A DNA stretch of 64,000 nt, taken from Blautia parvula. GTDB lineage: Bacteria > Bacillota > Clostridia > Lachnospirales > Lachnospiraceae. Both the position numbers and the translations under genes were made by a program. Shown one piece after another: positions 33,683-42,974 of this stretch (position 1 is the stretch's first letter; every line of letters starts with the position of its first letter). Under the pieces are notes generated by a model. It worked only from the letters and a program-made list of their open reading frames with translations, was not told where the DNA came from and did no database searches. The stretch is from NCBI RefSeq assembly GCF_020215665.1, contig NZ_CP084061.1, positions 5,051,001-5,115,000 of the forward strand, written 5' to 3'.

Positions 33683-35689
33683 TTATTCTGCCTCCATAAC
33701 CTCTTCTAGGATCATGCACTGGCGGGGAGACATGGAAACCAGGCCTGACTTTCTGCATTCGCTTATGATGTCATAATAGAATCTATCCAGATTTACATTT
33801 ACGGCTTCATTATTGTGATTCATGAGGAATGTATACTTTTTTCCTTCTTTGGCGCGGAAGGCTATTTCCACATTTTCAGGCAGGCTGTATTTTGGAATGT
33901 TCAGACTGCAGCAGATGTCTGTCAGCAGTTTCCGGATAAATGCATGCTCCGGACTTGTACCAATGTAATAGGCATGTCCGTCACCATAAGCGTTGACGGT
34001 CACACATGGTGTGTCACGGTAAAAATCATCTCCGTAAAGACCAATAACGCTTGCCGTTTCCAGGCGGATGAGGTCACAGATTTCTCCGCATTCGTATCTG
34101 GAACCATCATTTAAAACGATACTGTTTTTCATATCAGGGTACATACCGTCTATCTCTTCAACCCAAAGACCAAGAATATCGCGGAAAGCACCCGGGTAGC
34201 CGCCCAGTATTACATTGTCCGTTCTGTCTGTAATACCGCTCAGGAAAGTGGTGATGAAGGTACCGCCTGTGTTTACATAGTCTTTTACTTTTTCGGAAAA
34301 TGCAGGGGAACACATGTAAAAACACGGTGCGGCGATCAGATCATATTTCTTGTCCATGCAGGTAGATTCACAGACGATATCTACGGATATACCCATTTCG
34401 TAAAACGCGCGGTAATATTTCAAAACCTGGTCATAATACTTCAGATGGCAGTTATGGATCGCTGACCCCTCGATGGCCCACCAGTTTTCCCAGTCAAACA
34501 GGATTGCAGCTCTGGCATCCGGCATAGCGCCCTCCACAGTATCTTTCAACCGTTCAAATTGTTCACCAAGACGAATCAGTTCGGCTCCCATTCTGGTGTC
34601 CAGTCTTCCGCTGTGGGGAACCATGGCGCCGTGAAACTTTTCTACACCGCCTCTTGATTGTCTCCACTGGAAGAATAGGTTGCTGTCAGCGCCGTGGGCC
34701 GTACTCTGCCAGCAGATATCGGCAACTTCTCCGGGACGCTTCACAGGGCCGTAATCTTCCCAGGAGATATTACCCGGATTTTGTTCCATCATATAAAAGG
34801 GCTGTGATTTCATGGAGCGCATCAGGTCGTGGATAAAGGCTGGTTTATACATGGGAGTATGGATCGTGGGATAGTTATCCCAGGAAATTACATCAATCGC
34901 TTTGGAAACTTCCCAGTAATCATAAGTCTTTACCAAATCAGAAAAATTGTTGGTGACGGGGAGGCTGGAGTACTTCCGTATCTCTTTTTTCTCATTTTCA
35001 ATACAGGAACGGACACTGCTGCTCATAAAACGCATGTAATCAATGTACTGTCCCTGGAAACAGGCCACATCCCGCCCTGCCAGCTGGTTCTTTTTAATAT
35101 CTGTGAGATAGCTGGGGGGAAGTATTTGGGAAAAATCAGTATATGTATGTCCCCAAAATGCAGTATTCCATGCAGTGTTGACAGCATCAATGTCCTCATA
35201 TTTCCTTTTAAGCCAGTTACGGAATTCCTCTGCGCAGGCCGGACAGTAGCAGTAAAAATGGTATTCGTTATTGATGTGCCACAGTTTTACGGCAGGGTGA
35301 TGCCCATAACGTTTTGCTAATTCACCGGCGATCCTGGCAGAATATTTTCTGTATACGCTGCTGTTGGGACAGATCTTTTCACGGGATCCACCCTGGACTC
35401 TGCGTCCTTCAATATCCACATGCATAATATCAGGATATTTTTGTTCCAGCCAGTAAGGCATTGCTGTTGTGGGGGTTGCAAGAATAACATCAATATGTTC
35501 CTGGTATAATCTGTCAAGAATTCGATCCATCCATTCAAATTGAAATACACCGTCTTCCGGTTCCAGCTTCGGCCATGCAAAGACACCCAATGTAACACAG
35601 TTTACATGCATTTCTTTCATGAAACGGATATCTTCCTCTATCGTTTCGGGTTCCCATTGTTCTGGATTATAGTCTCCTCCATACCACAT
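33683..35689 (-). CDS. Glycoside hydrolase family 42 beta-galactosidase
   Basis: GH42 enzymes release galactose from beta-galactosides, often from plant galactan or arabinogalactan fragments. The 668-residue protein begins with the typical WYGGDYNPEQW. The acid/base is E142 in HINNEYHF and the nucleophile E302 in YMMEQNPG. Cysteines in CYCPAC (147-152) resemble the zinc site of the family. Trimerisation and C-terminal beta domains are present, giving the usual length. No signal peptide is seen. The start at 35689 has an AGGAGG site. The divergent GntR gene and the operator-like sites between them suggest repression relieved by a galactoside. Confidence 0.93.
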   Translation of the reverse strand: MWYGGDYNPEQWEPETIEEDIRFMKEMHVNCVTLGVFAWPKLEPEDGVFQFEWMDRILDRLYQEHIDVILATPTTAMPYWLEQKYPDIMHVDIEGRRVQGGSREKICPNSSVYRKYSARIAGELAKRYGHHPAVKLWHINNEYHFYCYCPACAEEFRNWLKRKYEDIDAVNTAWNTAFWGHTYTDFSQILPPSYLTDIKKNQLAGRDVACFQGQYIDYMRFMSSSVRSCIENEKKEIRKYSSLPVTNNFSDLVKTYDYWEVSKAIDVISWDNYPTIHTPMYKPAFIHDLMRSMKSQPFYMMEQNPGNISWEDYGPVKRPGEVADICWQSTAHGADSNLFFQWRQSRGGVEKFHGAMVPHSGRLDTRMGAELIRLGEQFERLKDTVEGAMPDARAAILFDWENWWAIEGSAIHNCHLKYYDQVLKYYRAFYEMGISVDIVCESTCMDKKYDLIAAPCFYMCSPAFSEKVKDYVNTGGTFITTFLSGITDRTDNVILGGYPGAFRDILGLWVEEIDGMYPDMKNSIVLNDGSRYECGEICDLIRLETASVIGLYGDDFYRDTPCVTVNAYGDGHAYYIGTSPEHAFIRKLLTDICCSLNIPKYSLPENVEIAFRAKEGKKYTFLMNHNNEAVNVNLDRFYYDIISECRKSGLVSMSPRQCMILEEVMEAE

Positions 35690-35726
35690 AATTTTCTCCT
35701 CCTTTTTACGATGGAATATGATTCTT

Positions 35727-35900
35727 TGGTGTACCATTTATTAATTGGTATACTAAAATGATAATACCAATGAAGATAAAAATCAACCAAATATTTATAA
35801 AATATGTACCAATAGTGTGGGCAAAAAATTGTTTAATTGTAACATATAACAGTCAAAACAGAATGTGCTGTTGCTTAATATGGTACATTATTGGTATAAT
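35727..35900. promoter_or_regulatory. Cluster of TTGGTAT/GGTAC operator-like sites
   Basis: Between the GH42 and gntR genes are TGGTGTACCA (35727-35736), ATTGGTAT with ATACCAAT (35744-35751, 35764-35771), TGTACCAAT (35805-35813) and ATGGTACA plus TTGGTATAAT (35880-35900). The last overlaps the gntR -10 (TATAAT 35895-35900, with TTGCTT 18 bp upstream). These are likely binding sites of the GntR protein for auto- and GH42 repression. Confidence 0.55.
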
Positions 35901-35959
35901 ACTTAATAAAGGACCATGTTTGGGAAATGATAGATGGAAAATGAATAAGGAGACCTTAG

Positions 35960-36973
35960 ATGATCGATAAAGATAAAAACAAACCAATTTATAAACAATT
36001 AGTGGATGAGATTCTGGAAGATATTAAACAGGGAAGATTAAATCCTGAGGATAAACTGCCTACAGAAAGGGAATTGGCCGAACGACTGGGGATTTCCAGG
36101 GGAACAGTTAAAAAAGCATATAAGGAACTGGCTGATAACGGAGTGATCGAAGTAATACAGGGAAGCGGCTCGTATATCCATAATAATACAATAATGACTG
36201 GGAATGAGAAAAGGATGGCCGCAATTGAGCTGCTGGATGACCTTCTTGATACACTGGAAGACTGGAATTTTTCAATTTCGGAAATCCTCAATCTGATGAA
36301 TATAAGCCTTGCAAAGAGGGAGGGAGGAAACGGAGGACTGCGTGTGGCAGTGATTGACTGTAATGCGGAGTCACTGGAAATCTTCAAAAAGCAGCTTCTT
36401 TACATACCGGATATCAGCATATCGGCTTTTTTAGTGGAGACAATTCTGCTGGATGATAACCCGCAGGCACTGCTGTCCAGTTATGATTTGATTCTAACGA
36501 CAACCACACATTATGAACAGGTGGCGGAGCACATTGGAGAACAGAAAAATATTCTGGTGAAGGTCGCCGTAGCACCCAGCAGAGATACCATCGTGAATAT
36601 TTCCAGACTGGATCCTTCTTCATCCGTTGGTATTTTCTGCAGAACCAATAAGTTTGCACAGATTATTACAGATCAGCTTGCTTATTTCCTGCCAAAACTG
36701 AAATCTGTCAGCACCCACTTTGAGAACACCTTGTCCGTGGAGGCAGACGGCATGCTGCTGGGACAATATGATGCCATTGTCATTAATCCTGATTCCATAT
36801 TGCTGGAACAGCGGATAACAGACGGGCTGCTGGAACAGTATATTGCGAAAGGCGGAAAGGTCATACCGTTTCACTATTTGATTGACAATGGCAGTCTGAT
36901 TTATCTGGAGGAGCGGATAACGGCAGTCCTGAAAGAAAAGCATTTGGGCCGGGACATGGAGCAGTCCCATTGA
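35960..36973 (+). CDS. GntR-family regulator with a non-standard C-terminal domain
   Basis: The N-terminal 75 residues form a GntR winged helix: PIYKQLVDEILEDIKQGRLNPEDKLPTERELAERLGISRGTVKKAYKELADNGVIEVIQGSGSY-type sequence. The remaining 260 residues resemble neither FCD, UTRA nor MocR. They have alternating beta/alpha segments (LRVAVIDCNAESLEIFKK, YDLILTTTTHYEQV, YDAIVINPDS), similar to a periplasmic-binding or receiver-like fold. The length of 337 is longer than YtrA types. It is divergent from GH42-SBP and probably controls it in response to a sugar. The start has an AAGGAGA site. Confidence 0.85.
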   Translation: MIDKDKNKPIYKQLVDEILEDIKQGRLNPEDKLPTERELAERLGISRGTVKKAYKELADNGVIEVIQGSGSYIHNNTIMTGNEKRMAAIELLDDLLDTLEDWNFSISEILNLMNISLAKREGGNGGLRVAVIDCNAESLEIFKKQLLYIPDISISAFLVETILLDDNPQALLSSYDLILTTTTHYEQVAEHIGEQKNILVKVAVAPSRDTIVNISRLDPSSSVGIFCRTNKFAQIITDQLAYFLPKLKSVSTHFENTLSVEADGMLLGQYDAIVINPDSILLEQRITDGLLEQYIAKGGKVIPFHYLIDNGSLIYLEERITAVLKEKHLGRDMEQSH

Positions 36974-36990
36974 GCACCCGCTTTTTTTTG

Positions 36991-37019
36991 TTGTTTTCAA
37001 AGAAAGAAAGTGTTACAAT
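36991..37019 (+). promoter_or_regulatory. Promoter of secA
   Basis: TTGTTT (36991-36996) and TACAAT (37014-37019) are 17 bp apart with a TG extended -10. Confidence 0.5.
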
Positions 37020-37115
37020 GTAAAGTAATGTGGAATAATATCCACGAAAATAGGTTTCCCTAATTTACGGAAAATCTGTTGCAGTCTGAAAATTGGAAAA
37101 TTAGGAGCATAAAAC

Positions 37116-39686
37116 ATGAGTTTAGTTCAAAAAATGTTTGGAACCCACAGCGAGAGGGAATTAAAGCGTATTACTTCCACTGTGGACAAAATCGAAGCTC
37201 TGCGCCCCACCATGCAGGCGTTAAGTGACGACGAGCTGCGCGGTAAGACCAGAGAATATAAAAAACGTCTGGAAGAGGGAGAGACACTGGATGACCTGCT
37301 GCCGGAAGCATTTGCCACGGTGAGAGAAGCTGCAAAACGTGTGCTGAACATGGAGCACTACAGAGTGCAGCTCATCGGCGGTATCATTCTTCATCAGGGC
37401 CGTATAGCCGAGATGAAGACCGGTGAAGGTAAGACCCTTGTCTCCACACTTCCCGCATATTTAAATGCGCTGGAAGGCAAAGGCGTACACATTGTAACCG
37501 TCAACGATTACCTGGCACACCGTGATGCGGAGTGGATGGGCAAGGTGCATGAGTTCCTGGGACTGACCGTAGGTGTGGTTCTGAACTCCATGAAAAATGA
37601 CGAGAGACGTACCCAGTATGCATGTGATATCACGTATGTGACCAACAACGAGCTGGGATTTGACTACCTTCGTGACAATATGGTGATCTACAAAGAGCAG
37701 CTTGTACAGAGAGATCTGCACTATGCTATCATCGATGAGGTTGACTCCGTGCTGATTGATGAGGCCAGAACACCTCTTATTATTTCCGGACAGAGCGGAA
37801 AGTCTACCCGTCTCTACGAAGTCTGCGATATTCTGGCAAAACAGCTGGAGCGCGGTGAGGCCAGCGGGGAAATGACGAAGATGACAGCCATCATGGGCGA
37901 GGAGATCATCGAGACCGGAGACTTCATTGTCAATGAAAAGGACAAGATCGTCAACCTGACCGAGCAGGGTGTCCACAAAGTGGAGAAATTCTTCAGCATT
38001 GAAAACCTGGCTGACCCGGAGAACCTGGAGATCCAGCATAATATTATTCTTGCACTTCGTGCCCACAACCTTATGTTCCGCGACCAGGACTATGTGGTAA
38101 AAGATGACGAGGTCCTGATCGTAGATGAGTTCACAGGACGTATCATGCCGGGACGCCGTTATTCAGACGGTCTTCACCAGGCGATTGAAGCGAAAGAGCA
38201 TGTGAAGGTGAGAAGAGAGAGCAAGACACTTGCCACTATTACCTTCCAGAACTTCTTTAATAAATACAACAAGAAATCCGGTATGACCGGTACTGCCCTC
38301 ACGGAGGAAAAAGAGTTCCGTGACATTTACGGCATGGACGTTATTGAGATCCCCACCAACAGACCGGTGGCCCGTATCGACAATGACGATGCTGTTTATA
38401 TGACTAAGAAAGAAAAATTCAATGCCGTTGTGGAGGCCATCAAGGAAGCCCATGCCAAAAAGCAGCCGGTGCTTGTGGGTACCATCACAATCGAGACCTC
38501 CGAGCTTTTAAGCCGCATGCTGAAACGCGAAGGCATCCAGCACCAGGTATTGAACGCCAAGTTCCATGAAATGGAGGCTGAGATCGTAGCCCATGCCGGT
38601 GAGGCGGGTACGGTTACCATTGCCACCAATATGGCCGGCCGTGGTACGGATATTAAGCTGGACGATGTGTCCAGAGAGGCAGGCGGTCTGAAGATCATCG
38701 GTACAGAGCGCCATGAGTCAAGACGAATTGACAACCAGTTACGAGGCCGTTCCGGACGTCAGGGAGACCCGGGTGAATCCCGCTTTTACATTTCCCTGGA
38801 AGATGATCTGATGCGTCTGTTCGGTTCCGAGAAGCTGATGTCCGTGTTCAAATCCCTGGGCGTTGCGGAAAATGAACAGATTGAGCACAAAATGCTCTCC
38901 AGTGCCATCGAGAAAGCACAGAAGAAGATCGAGGGCAACAACTACGGAATCCGTAAGAACCTGCTGGAATATGACCAGGTTAACAACGAGCAGCGTGAGA
39001 TCATTTACAAAGAGAGACGCCGGGTTCTGGACGGAGAAAACATGAGGGAATCCATCTACAAGATGATCACCGATACCGTGGAACACGCGGTTGACATGTG
39101 TATCTCCGATGACCTGGATTCTGAAGAATGGGATCTGGGAGAACTGGACAGCGTTCTTCTTCCCACAATTCCGCTGGAGCCGATCACAAAAGAGAAAGTA
39201 AAAGGTCTGAAGAAGAACCAGTTAAAACAGAATCTCAAAGAAGAGGCAGTCAAGCTCTACGAGGAGAAAGAGGCAGAGTTCCCGGAACCGGAGCAGCTTC
39301 GTGAACTGGAGCGTGTCATCCTTCTGAAGGTGATCGACCAGAAATGGATGGATCACATTGATGATATGGACCAGCTCCGCCAGGGTATCGGCCTGCAGGC
39401 ATACGGCCAGCGCGATCCAAAGGTAGAGTACAAGATGCAGGCTTATGAAATGTTTGACACCATGATTTCCGCTATTCAGGAGACCACCCTGCGTCTGCTG
39501 TACCACGTAAGGATCGAGCAGAAAGTGGAGAGAGAGCAGGTTGCCCAGGTGACAGGTACCAACAAGGACGAATCAGGTCCTAAGAAACCGGTGCAGCGCG
39601 CAGAGAAAAAGGTATATCCAAATGATCCCTGCCCCTGCGGAAGCGGTAAGAAATACAAACAGTGCTGCGGCAGAAAGCCGGTTTAA
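37116..39686 (+). CDS. secA: Preprotein translocase ATPase SecA
   Basis: SecA drives protein export through SecYEG. The 856-residue protein has Walker A GEGKT (103-107), the DEVD box in [21 protein letters not shown], the preprotein cross-linking domain, [14 protein letters not shown] and the arginine-rich [18 protein letters not shown]. The C-terminus carries the SEC-C zinc motif [17 protein letters not shown], which binds SecB or ribosomes. All parts are intact. It is the first gene of a housekeeping stretch leading to prfB. Confidence 0.98.
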   Translation: MSLVQKMFGTHSERELKRITSTVDKIEALRPTMQALSDDELRGKTREYKKRLEEGETLDDLLPEAFATVREAAKRVLNMEHYRVQLIGGIILHQGRIAEMKTGEGKTLVSTLPAYLNALEGKGVHIVTVNDYLAHRDAEWMGKVHEFLGLTVGVVLNSMKNDERRTQYACDITYVTNNELGFDYLRDNMVIYKEQLVQRDLHYAIIDEVDSVLIDEARTPLIISGQSGKSTRLYEVCDILAKQLERGEASGEMTKMTAIMGEEIIETGDFIVNEKDKIVNLTEQGVHKVEKFFSIENLADPENLEIQHNIILALRAHNLMFRDQDYVVKDDEVLIVDEFTGRIMPGRRYSDGLHQAIEAKEHVKVRRESKTLATITFQNFFNKYNKKSGMTGTALTEEKEFRDIYGMDVIEIPTNRPVARIDNDDAVYMTKKEKFNAVVEAIKEAHAKKQPVLVGTITIETSELLSRMLKREGIQHQVLNAKFHEMEAEIVAHAGEAGTVTIATNMAGRGTDIKLDDVSREAGGLKIIGTERHESRRIDNQLRGRSGRQGDPGESRFYISLEDDLMRLFGSEKLMSVFKSLGVAENEQIEHKMLSSAIEKAQKKIEGNNYGIRKNLLEYDQVNNEQREIIYKERRRVLDGENMRESIYKMITDTVEHAVDMCISDDLDSEEWDLGELDSVLLPTIPLEPITKEKVKGLKKNQLKQNLKEEAVKLYEEKEAEFPEPEQLRELERVILLKVIDQKWMDHIDDMDQLRQGIGLQAYGQRDPKVEYKMQAYEMFDTMISAIQETTLRLLYHVRIEQKVEREQVAQVTGTNKDESGPKKPVQRAEKKVYPNDPCPCGSGKKYKQCCGRKPV

Positions 39687-39820
39687 ACAGTACGCACAAA
39701 AGACCACAGTAAGATACGGGGCTGTTACATCCGGAAATTATCCGGGCTGCAACGGCCCCGGTATATGTCAGCACACGGGTATGTATGAAATACATCCTAT
39801 GTGAGCAGGAAGGTGAGAAA

Positions 39821-40063
39821 ATGGGACAGATGGTGGATTTCACCATGGAGCGCGAGGGTCTGGTAAAACCCGGCGACCGCGTAGAGCTGAAGGAAGACAG
39901 GGCCAGCACCATGTCGGGTATGATGTATTATTATACCATCAAGGATGCCATTGCCATGTCCAGCAATCTGAAACGGCCGCTCACAAAGCTTGCAGGCACT
40001 GTGCGCAGGGTCGAACAGCAGGTATCCATTTACATGGTGACTGTGGAGATCGACGAAGAATAA
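39821..40063 (+). CDS. Small protein of unknown function between secA and prfB
   Basis: This 80-residue protein matches nothing I can name. It is charged and beta-rich, with GLVKPGDRVELKED and LAGTVRRVEQQVSIYMVTVEIDEE, which suggest a small barrel, and a helical middle (YYYTIKDAIAMSSNLKRPLTK). There is no signal peptide. ATG 39821 sits 7-8 bp after AAGGTGAG; the in-frame ATG 39785 has no good site. It ends 37 bp before prfB and is probably co-transcribed. The fixed place between translation and secretion genes suggests a conserved role, but none is assigned. Confidence 0.7.
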   Translation: MGQMVDFTMEREGLVKPGDRVELKEDRASTMSGMMYYYTIKDAIAMSSNLKRPLTKLAGTVRRVEQQVSIYMVTVEIDEE

Positions 40064-40100
40064 AATATAAAAAAATATTCACAGAAAGAGGTGAAGCTAA

Positions 40101-41223
40101 ATGGTAGAATTAGACCAGTTCAAATATACTTTGAACAACTACACAGGACCATTAGTGGAAGTGAGGGATTCACTTTAACCTGGCTAATAAGGAAAAGCGG
40201 GTTGAAGAATTAGAGAGGGAAATGGAGGCACCGGATTTCTGGGATAACCCGGAGCGGTCCCAGAAGATGATGAAGGAGCTGAGCACCCTCAAAGAAGATA
40301 TAGAGATTTATAACAAGCTCCAGAACCAGAAGGAAGAGATCGAGCTGATGATAGAGATGGGATACGAGGAGAACGATGCCTCTGTCATCCCTGATATCCA
40401 GGAAATGCTGGATGAATTTATCACAGACTTTGAAAATATCCGTGTGAAAACACTGCTGTCCGGAGAATATGACAAGGACAATGCTATTGTCACCCTTCAC
40501 GCAGGTGCAGGCGGAACCGAGTCCTGTGACTGGGCCAGCATGCTGTACCGTATGTATATGAAGTGGGCTGACCGTCACGGTTTCAGTACAGAAGTGCTGG
40601 ACTATTTGGACGGCGACGAGGCCGGGATCAAGTCCGTAACCTTCCAGGTCAACGGCGAAAATGCTTACGGTTATTTGAAGTCCGAGAAGGGCGTACACCG
40701 CCTTGTCCGTATCTCACCCTTCAATGCGGCGGGAAAACGGCAGACTTCCTTTGTGTCCTGCGATGTGATGCCGGATATTGAGGAGGATGTGGACGTTGAG
40801 ATCAAGGATGATGATCTGAGGATAGACACCTACCGCTCCAGCGGTGCAGGCGGACAGCATATCAATAAGACCTCTTCCGCCATACGAATCACCCACCTTC
40901 CCACAGGAATCGTGGTGCAGTGCCAGAATGAGCGGTCACAGTTCCAGAATAAAGACAAGGCTATGCAGATGCTGAAAGCAAAGCTGTATCTCCTGAAGCA
41001 GCAGGAGCAGGAACAGAAGCTCTCTGGCATCCAGGGTGAACTGTCTGATATCGGCTGGGGCAGCCAGATCCGTTCCTATGTCATGCAGCCGTACACCATG
41101 GTAAAAGACCACCGTACAAACGAGGAATCCGGCAATGTGGATGCGGTTATGAATGGTGCCATTGATAACTTTATCAATGCTTATTTGAAGTGGATTGCCT
41201 TGGGAAATAAGAAAAACAGTTGA
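40101..41223 (+). CDS. prfB: Peptide chain release factor 2, with programmed +1 frameshift
   Basis: RF2 ends translation at UGA and UAA. ATG 40101 opens a frame that stops at codon 26 (TAA, 40176-40178). A +1 shift on CTT (40173-40175) continues as AAC-CTG-GCT from 40177 to 41223, giving about 373 residues. The shift site has a Shine-Dalgarno-like GAGGGA just upstream. The RF2 anticodon tripeptide SPF is at 205-207 and the catalytic GGQ at 250-252. In most bacteria the internal stop is UGA, read only by RF2; here it is UAA, also read by RF1. The GGTGAAG site precedes ATG 40101. Reading only from 40222 would lose the N-terminus. Confidence 0.95.
40166..40179 (+). promoter_or_regulatory. prfB +1 recoding site with UAA
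   Basis: The sequence GGGATTCACTTTAAC contains the CTT slip codon, the stop TAA and the following C. An anti-SD-pairing GAGGGA lies directly upstream (about 40163-40168). The layout matches the known RF2 recoding cassette apart from TAA replacing TGA. Confidence 0.85.
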
Positions 41224-41297
41224 TAAAATTGCCTGAATGTGCTAATATCTTTTGGAGACATACAAATGTATTTCAAGAACAAACAAAGGGGAAGAAA

Positions 41298-41741
41298 ATG
41301 TCGGACAATAAAAGGTATTTTGTAGTAACAGAAAAAGCAGTGCCGGAAGTCCTCCTGAAAGTAGTGGAAGCCAAGAAACTACTGGAATCCAAGAGGTCTG
41401 TTACGGTGCAGGAAGCAGTGGAAGCTGTGGGTATCAGCAGAAGTTCCTTTTATAAATATAAGGATGATATCTTTCCTTTTAAAGAGAAAACCAAAGGACA
41501 GAACATTACATTCATACTTCAGATGGATGACGAACCCGGGCTGCTCTCTGCGGTCCTGAAGACCATTGCCCAGTATCACGGCAACATTCTGACCGTTCAC
41601 CAGAGTATTCCGATCAACGGGATTGCCAGTCTGACCATCAGCGTGGAAATCCTGCCCACACAGGGGGATGCGGAGACCATGGTGGATGAAATAGAGCACA
41701 TTGAGGGCGTACATTATCTGAAAATCTTAGGCAGGGAGTAG
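41298..41741 (+). CDS. ACT domain-containing protein (UPF0735/PheB type)
   Basis: This 147-residue protein has a small helical N-terminal domain with a helix-turn-helix-like stretch (SVTVQEAVEAVGISRSSFYKYKDDIF) and a C-terminal ACT domain (NITFILQMDDEPGLLSAVLKTIAQYHGNILTVHQ). ACT domains bind amino acids, and this family is often found beside homoserine dehydrogenase. It ends 4 bp before hom, so it is probably co-translated and may sense threonine or another amino acid. The start is ATG 41298 with a GGGGAAG site. Confidence 0.88.
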   Translation: MSDNKRYFVVTEKAVPEVLLKVVEAKKLLESKRSVTVQEAVEAVGISRSSFYKYKDDIFPFKEKTKGQNITFILQMDDEPGLLSAVLKTIAQYHGNILTVHQSIPINGIASLTISVEILPTQGDAETMVDEIEHIEGVHYLKILGRE

Positions 41742-41745
41742 AAGC

Positions 41746-42963
41746 ATGATACAGATAGCAGTATTAGGATACGGAACCGTAGGTTCAGGAGTAGTGGAAG
41801 TTATCAACACCAATCATGAGAGCATCAACAAAAAGGCCGGCGAGGAGATCAACATCAAATACGTGCTGGATCTCAGAGAATTCCCGGGGGACCCGGTGGA
41901 AGATGTTCTTGTGCATGATTATGAGACGATCATCAATGACCCGGAAGTACAGATCATCGTTGAGGTTATGGGAGGCGTGGAGCCTGCTTATACCTTTACA
42001 AAGCGTGCGCTGGAGGCAGGAAAATGTGTCTGCACCTCCAACAAGGAGCTGGTTGCAAGACACGGACTGGAGCTTCTGGAAATCGCCAGAGAAAAGGACA
42101 TCAACTATTTGTTTGAGGCAAGCTGCGGCGGCGGGATCCCCATTATCCGTCCACTGAACTCTTCTCTGACAGCGGACGAGATTGACGAGATTTCCGGTAT
42201 TTTAAATGGAACCACCAACTATATCCTCACCAAAATGGCAGAGGAGAATGCTGACTTTGAGGATGTGCTGAAAGAAGCGCAGGAGAAAGGCTATGCAGAG
42301 CGCAATCCGGAAGCGGATGTGGAAGGCTATGACGCCTGCAGGAAGATTGCGATTCTCTCCTCACTGGCATTCGGATGCCATGTGGATTACGAGGACATTT
42401 ATACAGAGGGAATCACCAGAATCACTGTGGAGGATGTAAAATATGCCAAAGGTCTTGGTATGAGCATCAAGCTTCTGGCAACCAGCAAGAGGGAAGACGG
42501 CAGATTCTATGCCATGGTAAGCCCGGTGCTTGTAGGCCAGGACAGTCCGCTCTACAGCGTAAACGGTGTATTCAACGCCATCTTCATACACGGCAATGTG
42601 CTGGGTGACGCCATGTTCTACGGCAGCGGCGCAGGCAAGCTCCCCACTGCAAGTGCAGTGGTGGGCGATGTGGTTGACTGTGCAAAGCATCTGCACAGAA
42701 ATATCATGATGAGCTGGAGCAGCAAACGTCTGGAACTGATGGACATCAAGGATGTGGAGCATCCCTTCTTTGTCCGCATCAAGGGCAGCATGACAGGCGA
42801 TATCGGCAGCGTGGAAGAAGTATTCGGAAAAGTGAAGACTGTGGGCGTGCCTGACGTTGCAGGTGAATTCGGTTTTGTCACGGCTCCCATGAGCGAGGCG
42901 GAATTCGAAGAAAAGGCTGCCGGGCTTCCGGATATCATCACAAGAATCCGTATGCGTGCATAG
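41746..42963 (+). CDS. hom: Homoserine dehydrogenase
   Basis: Hom reduces aspartate semialdehyde to homoserine, the branch step to threonine and methionine. The 405-residue protein has the Rossmann motif VLGYGTVGSGV, the region CTSNKELVARHG, EASCGGGIPIIRPL and the catalytic stretch NPEADVEGYDACRKIAILSSLAFG. The C-terminal 70 residues look like a short ACT-type domain, giving a length slightly below Bacillus Hom. It lies between an ACT protein and an apgM-type gene, all in one operon. Confidence 0.96.
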   Translation: MIQIAVLGYGTVGSGVVEVINTNHESINKKAGEEINIKYVLDLREFPGDPVEDVLVHDYETIINDPEVQIIVEVMGGVEPAYTFTKRALEAGKCVCTSNKELVARHGLELLEIAREKDINYLFEASCGGGIPIIRPLNSSLTADEIDEISGILNGTTNYILTKMAEENADFEDVLKEAQEKGYAERNPEADVEGYDACRKIAILSSLAFGCHVDYEDIYTEGITRITVEDVKYAKGLGMSIKLLATSKREDGRFYAMVSPVLVGQDSPLYSVNGVFNAIFIHGNVLGDAMFYGSGAGKLPTASAVVGDVVDCAKHLHRNIMMSWSSKRLELMDIKDVEHPFFVRIKGSMTGDIGSVEEVFGKVKTVGVPDVAGEFGFVTAPMSEAEFEEKAAGLPDIITRIRMRA

Positions 42964-42974
42964 AGGTGTTAAAA

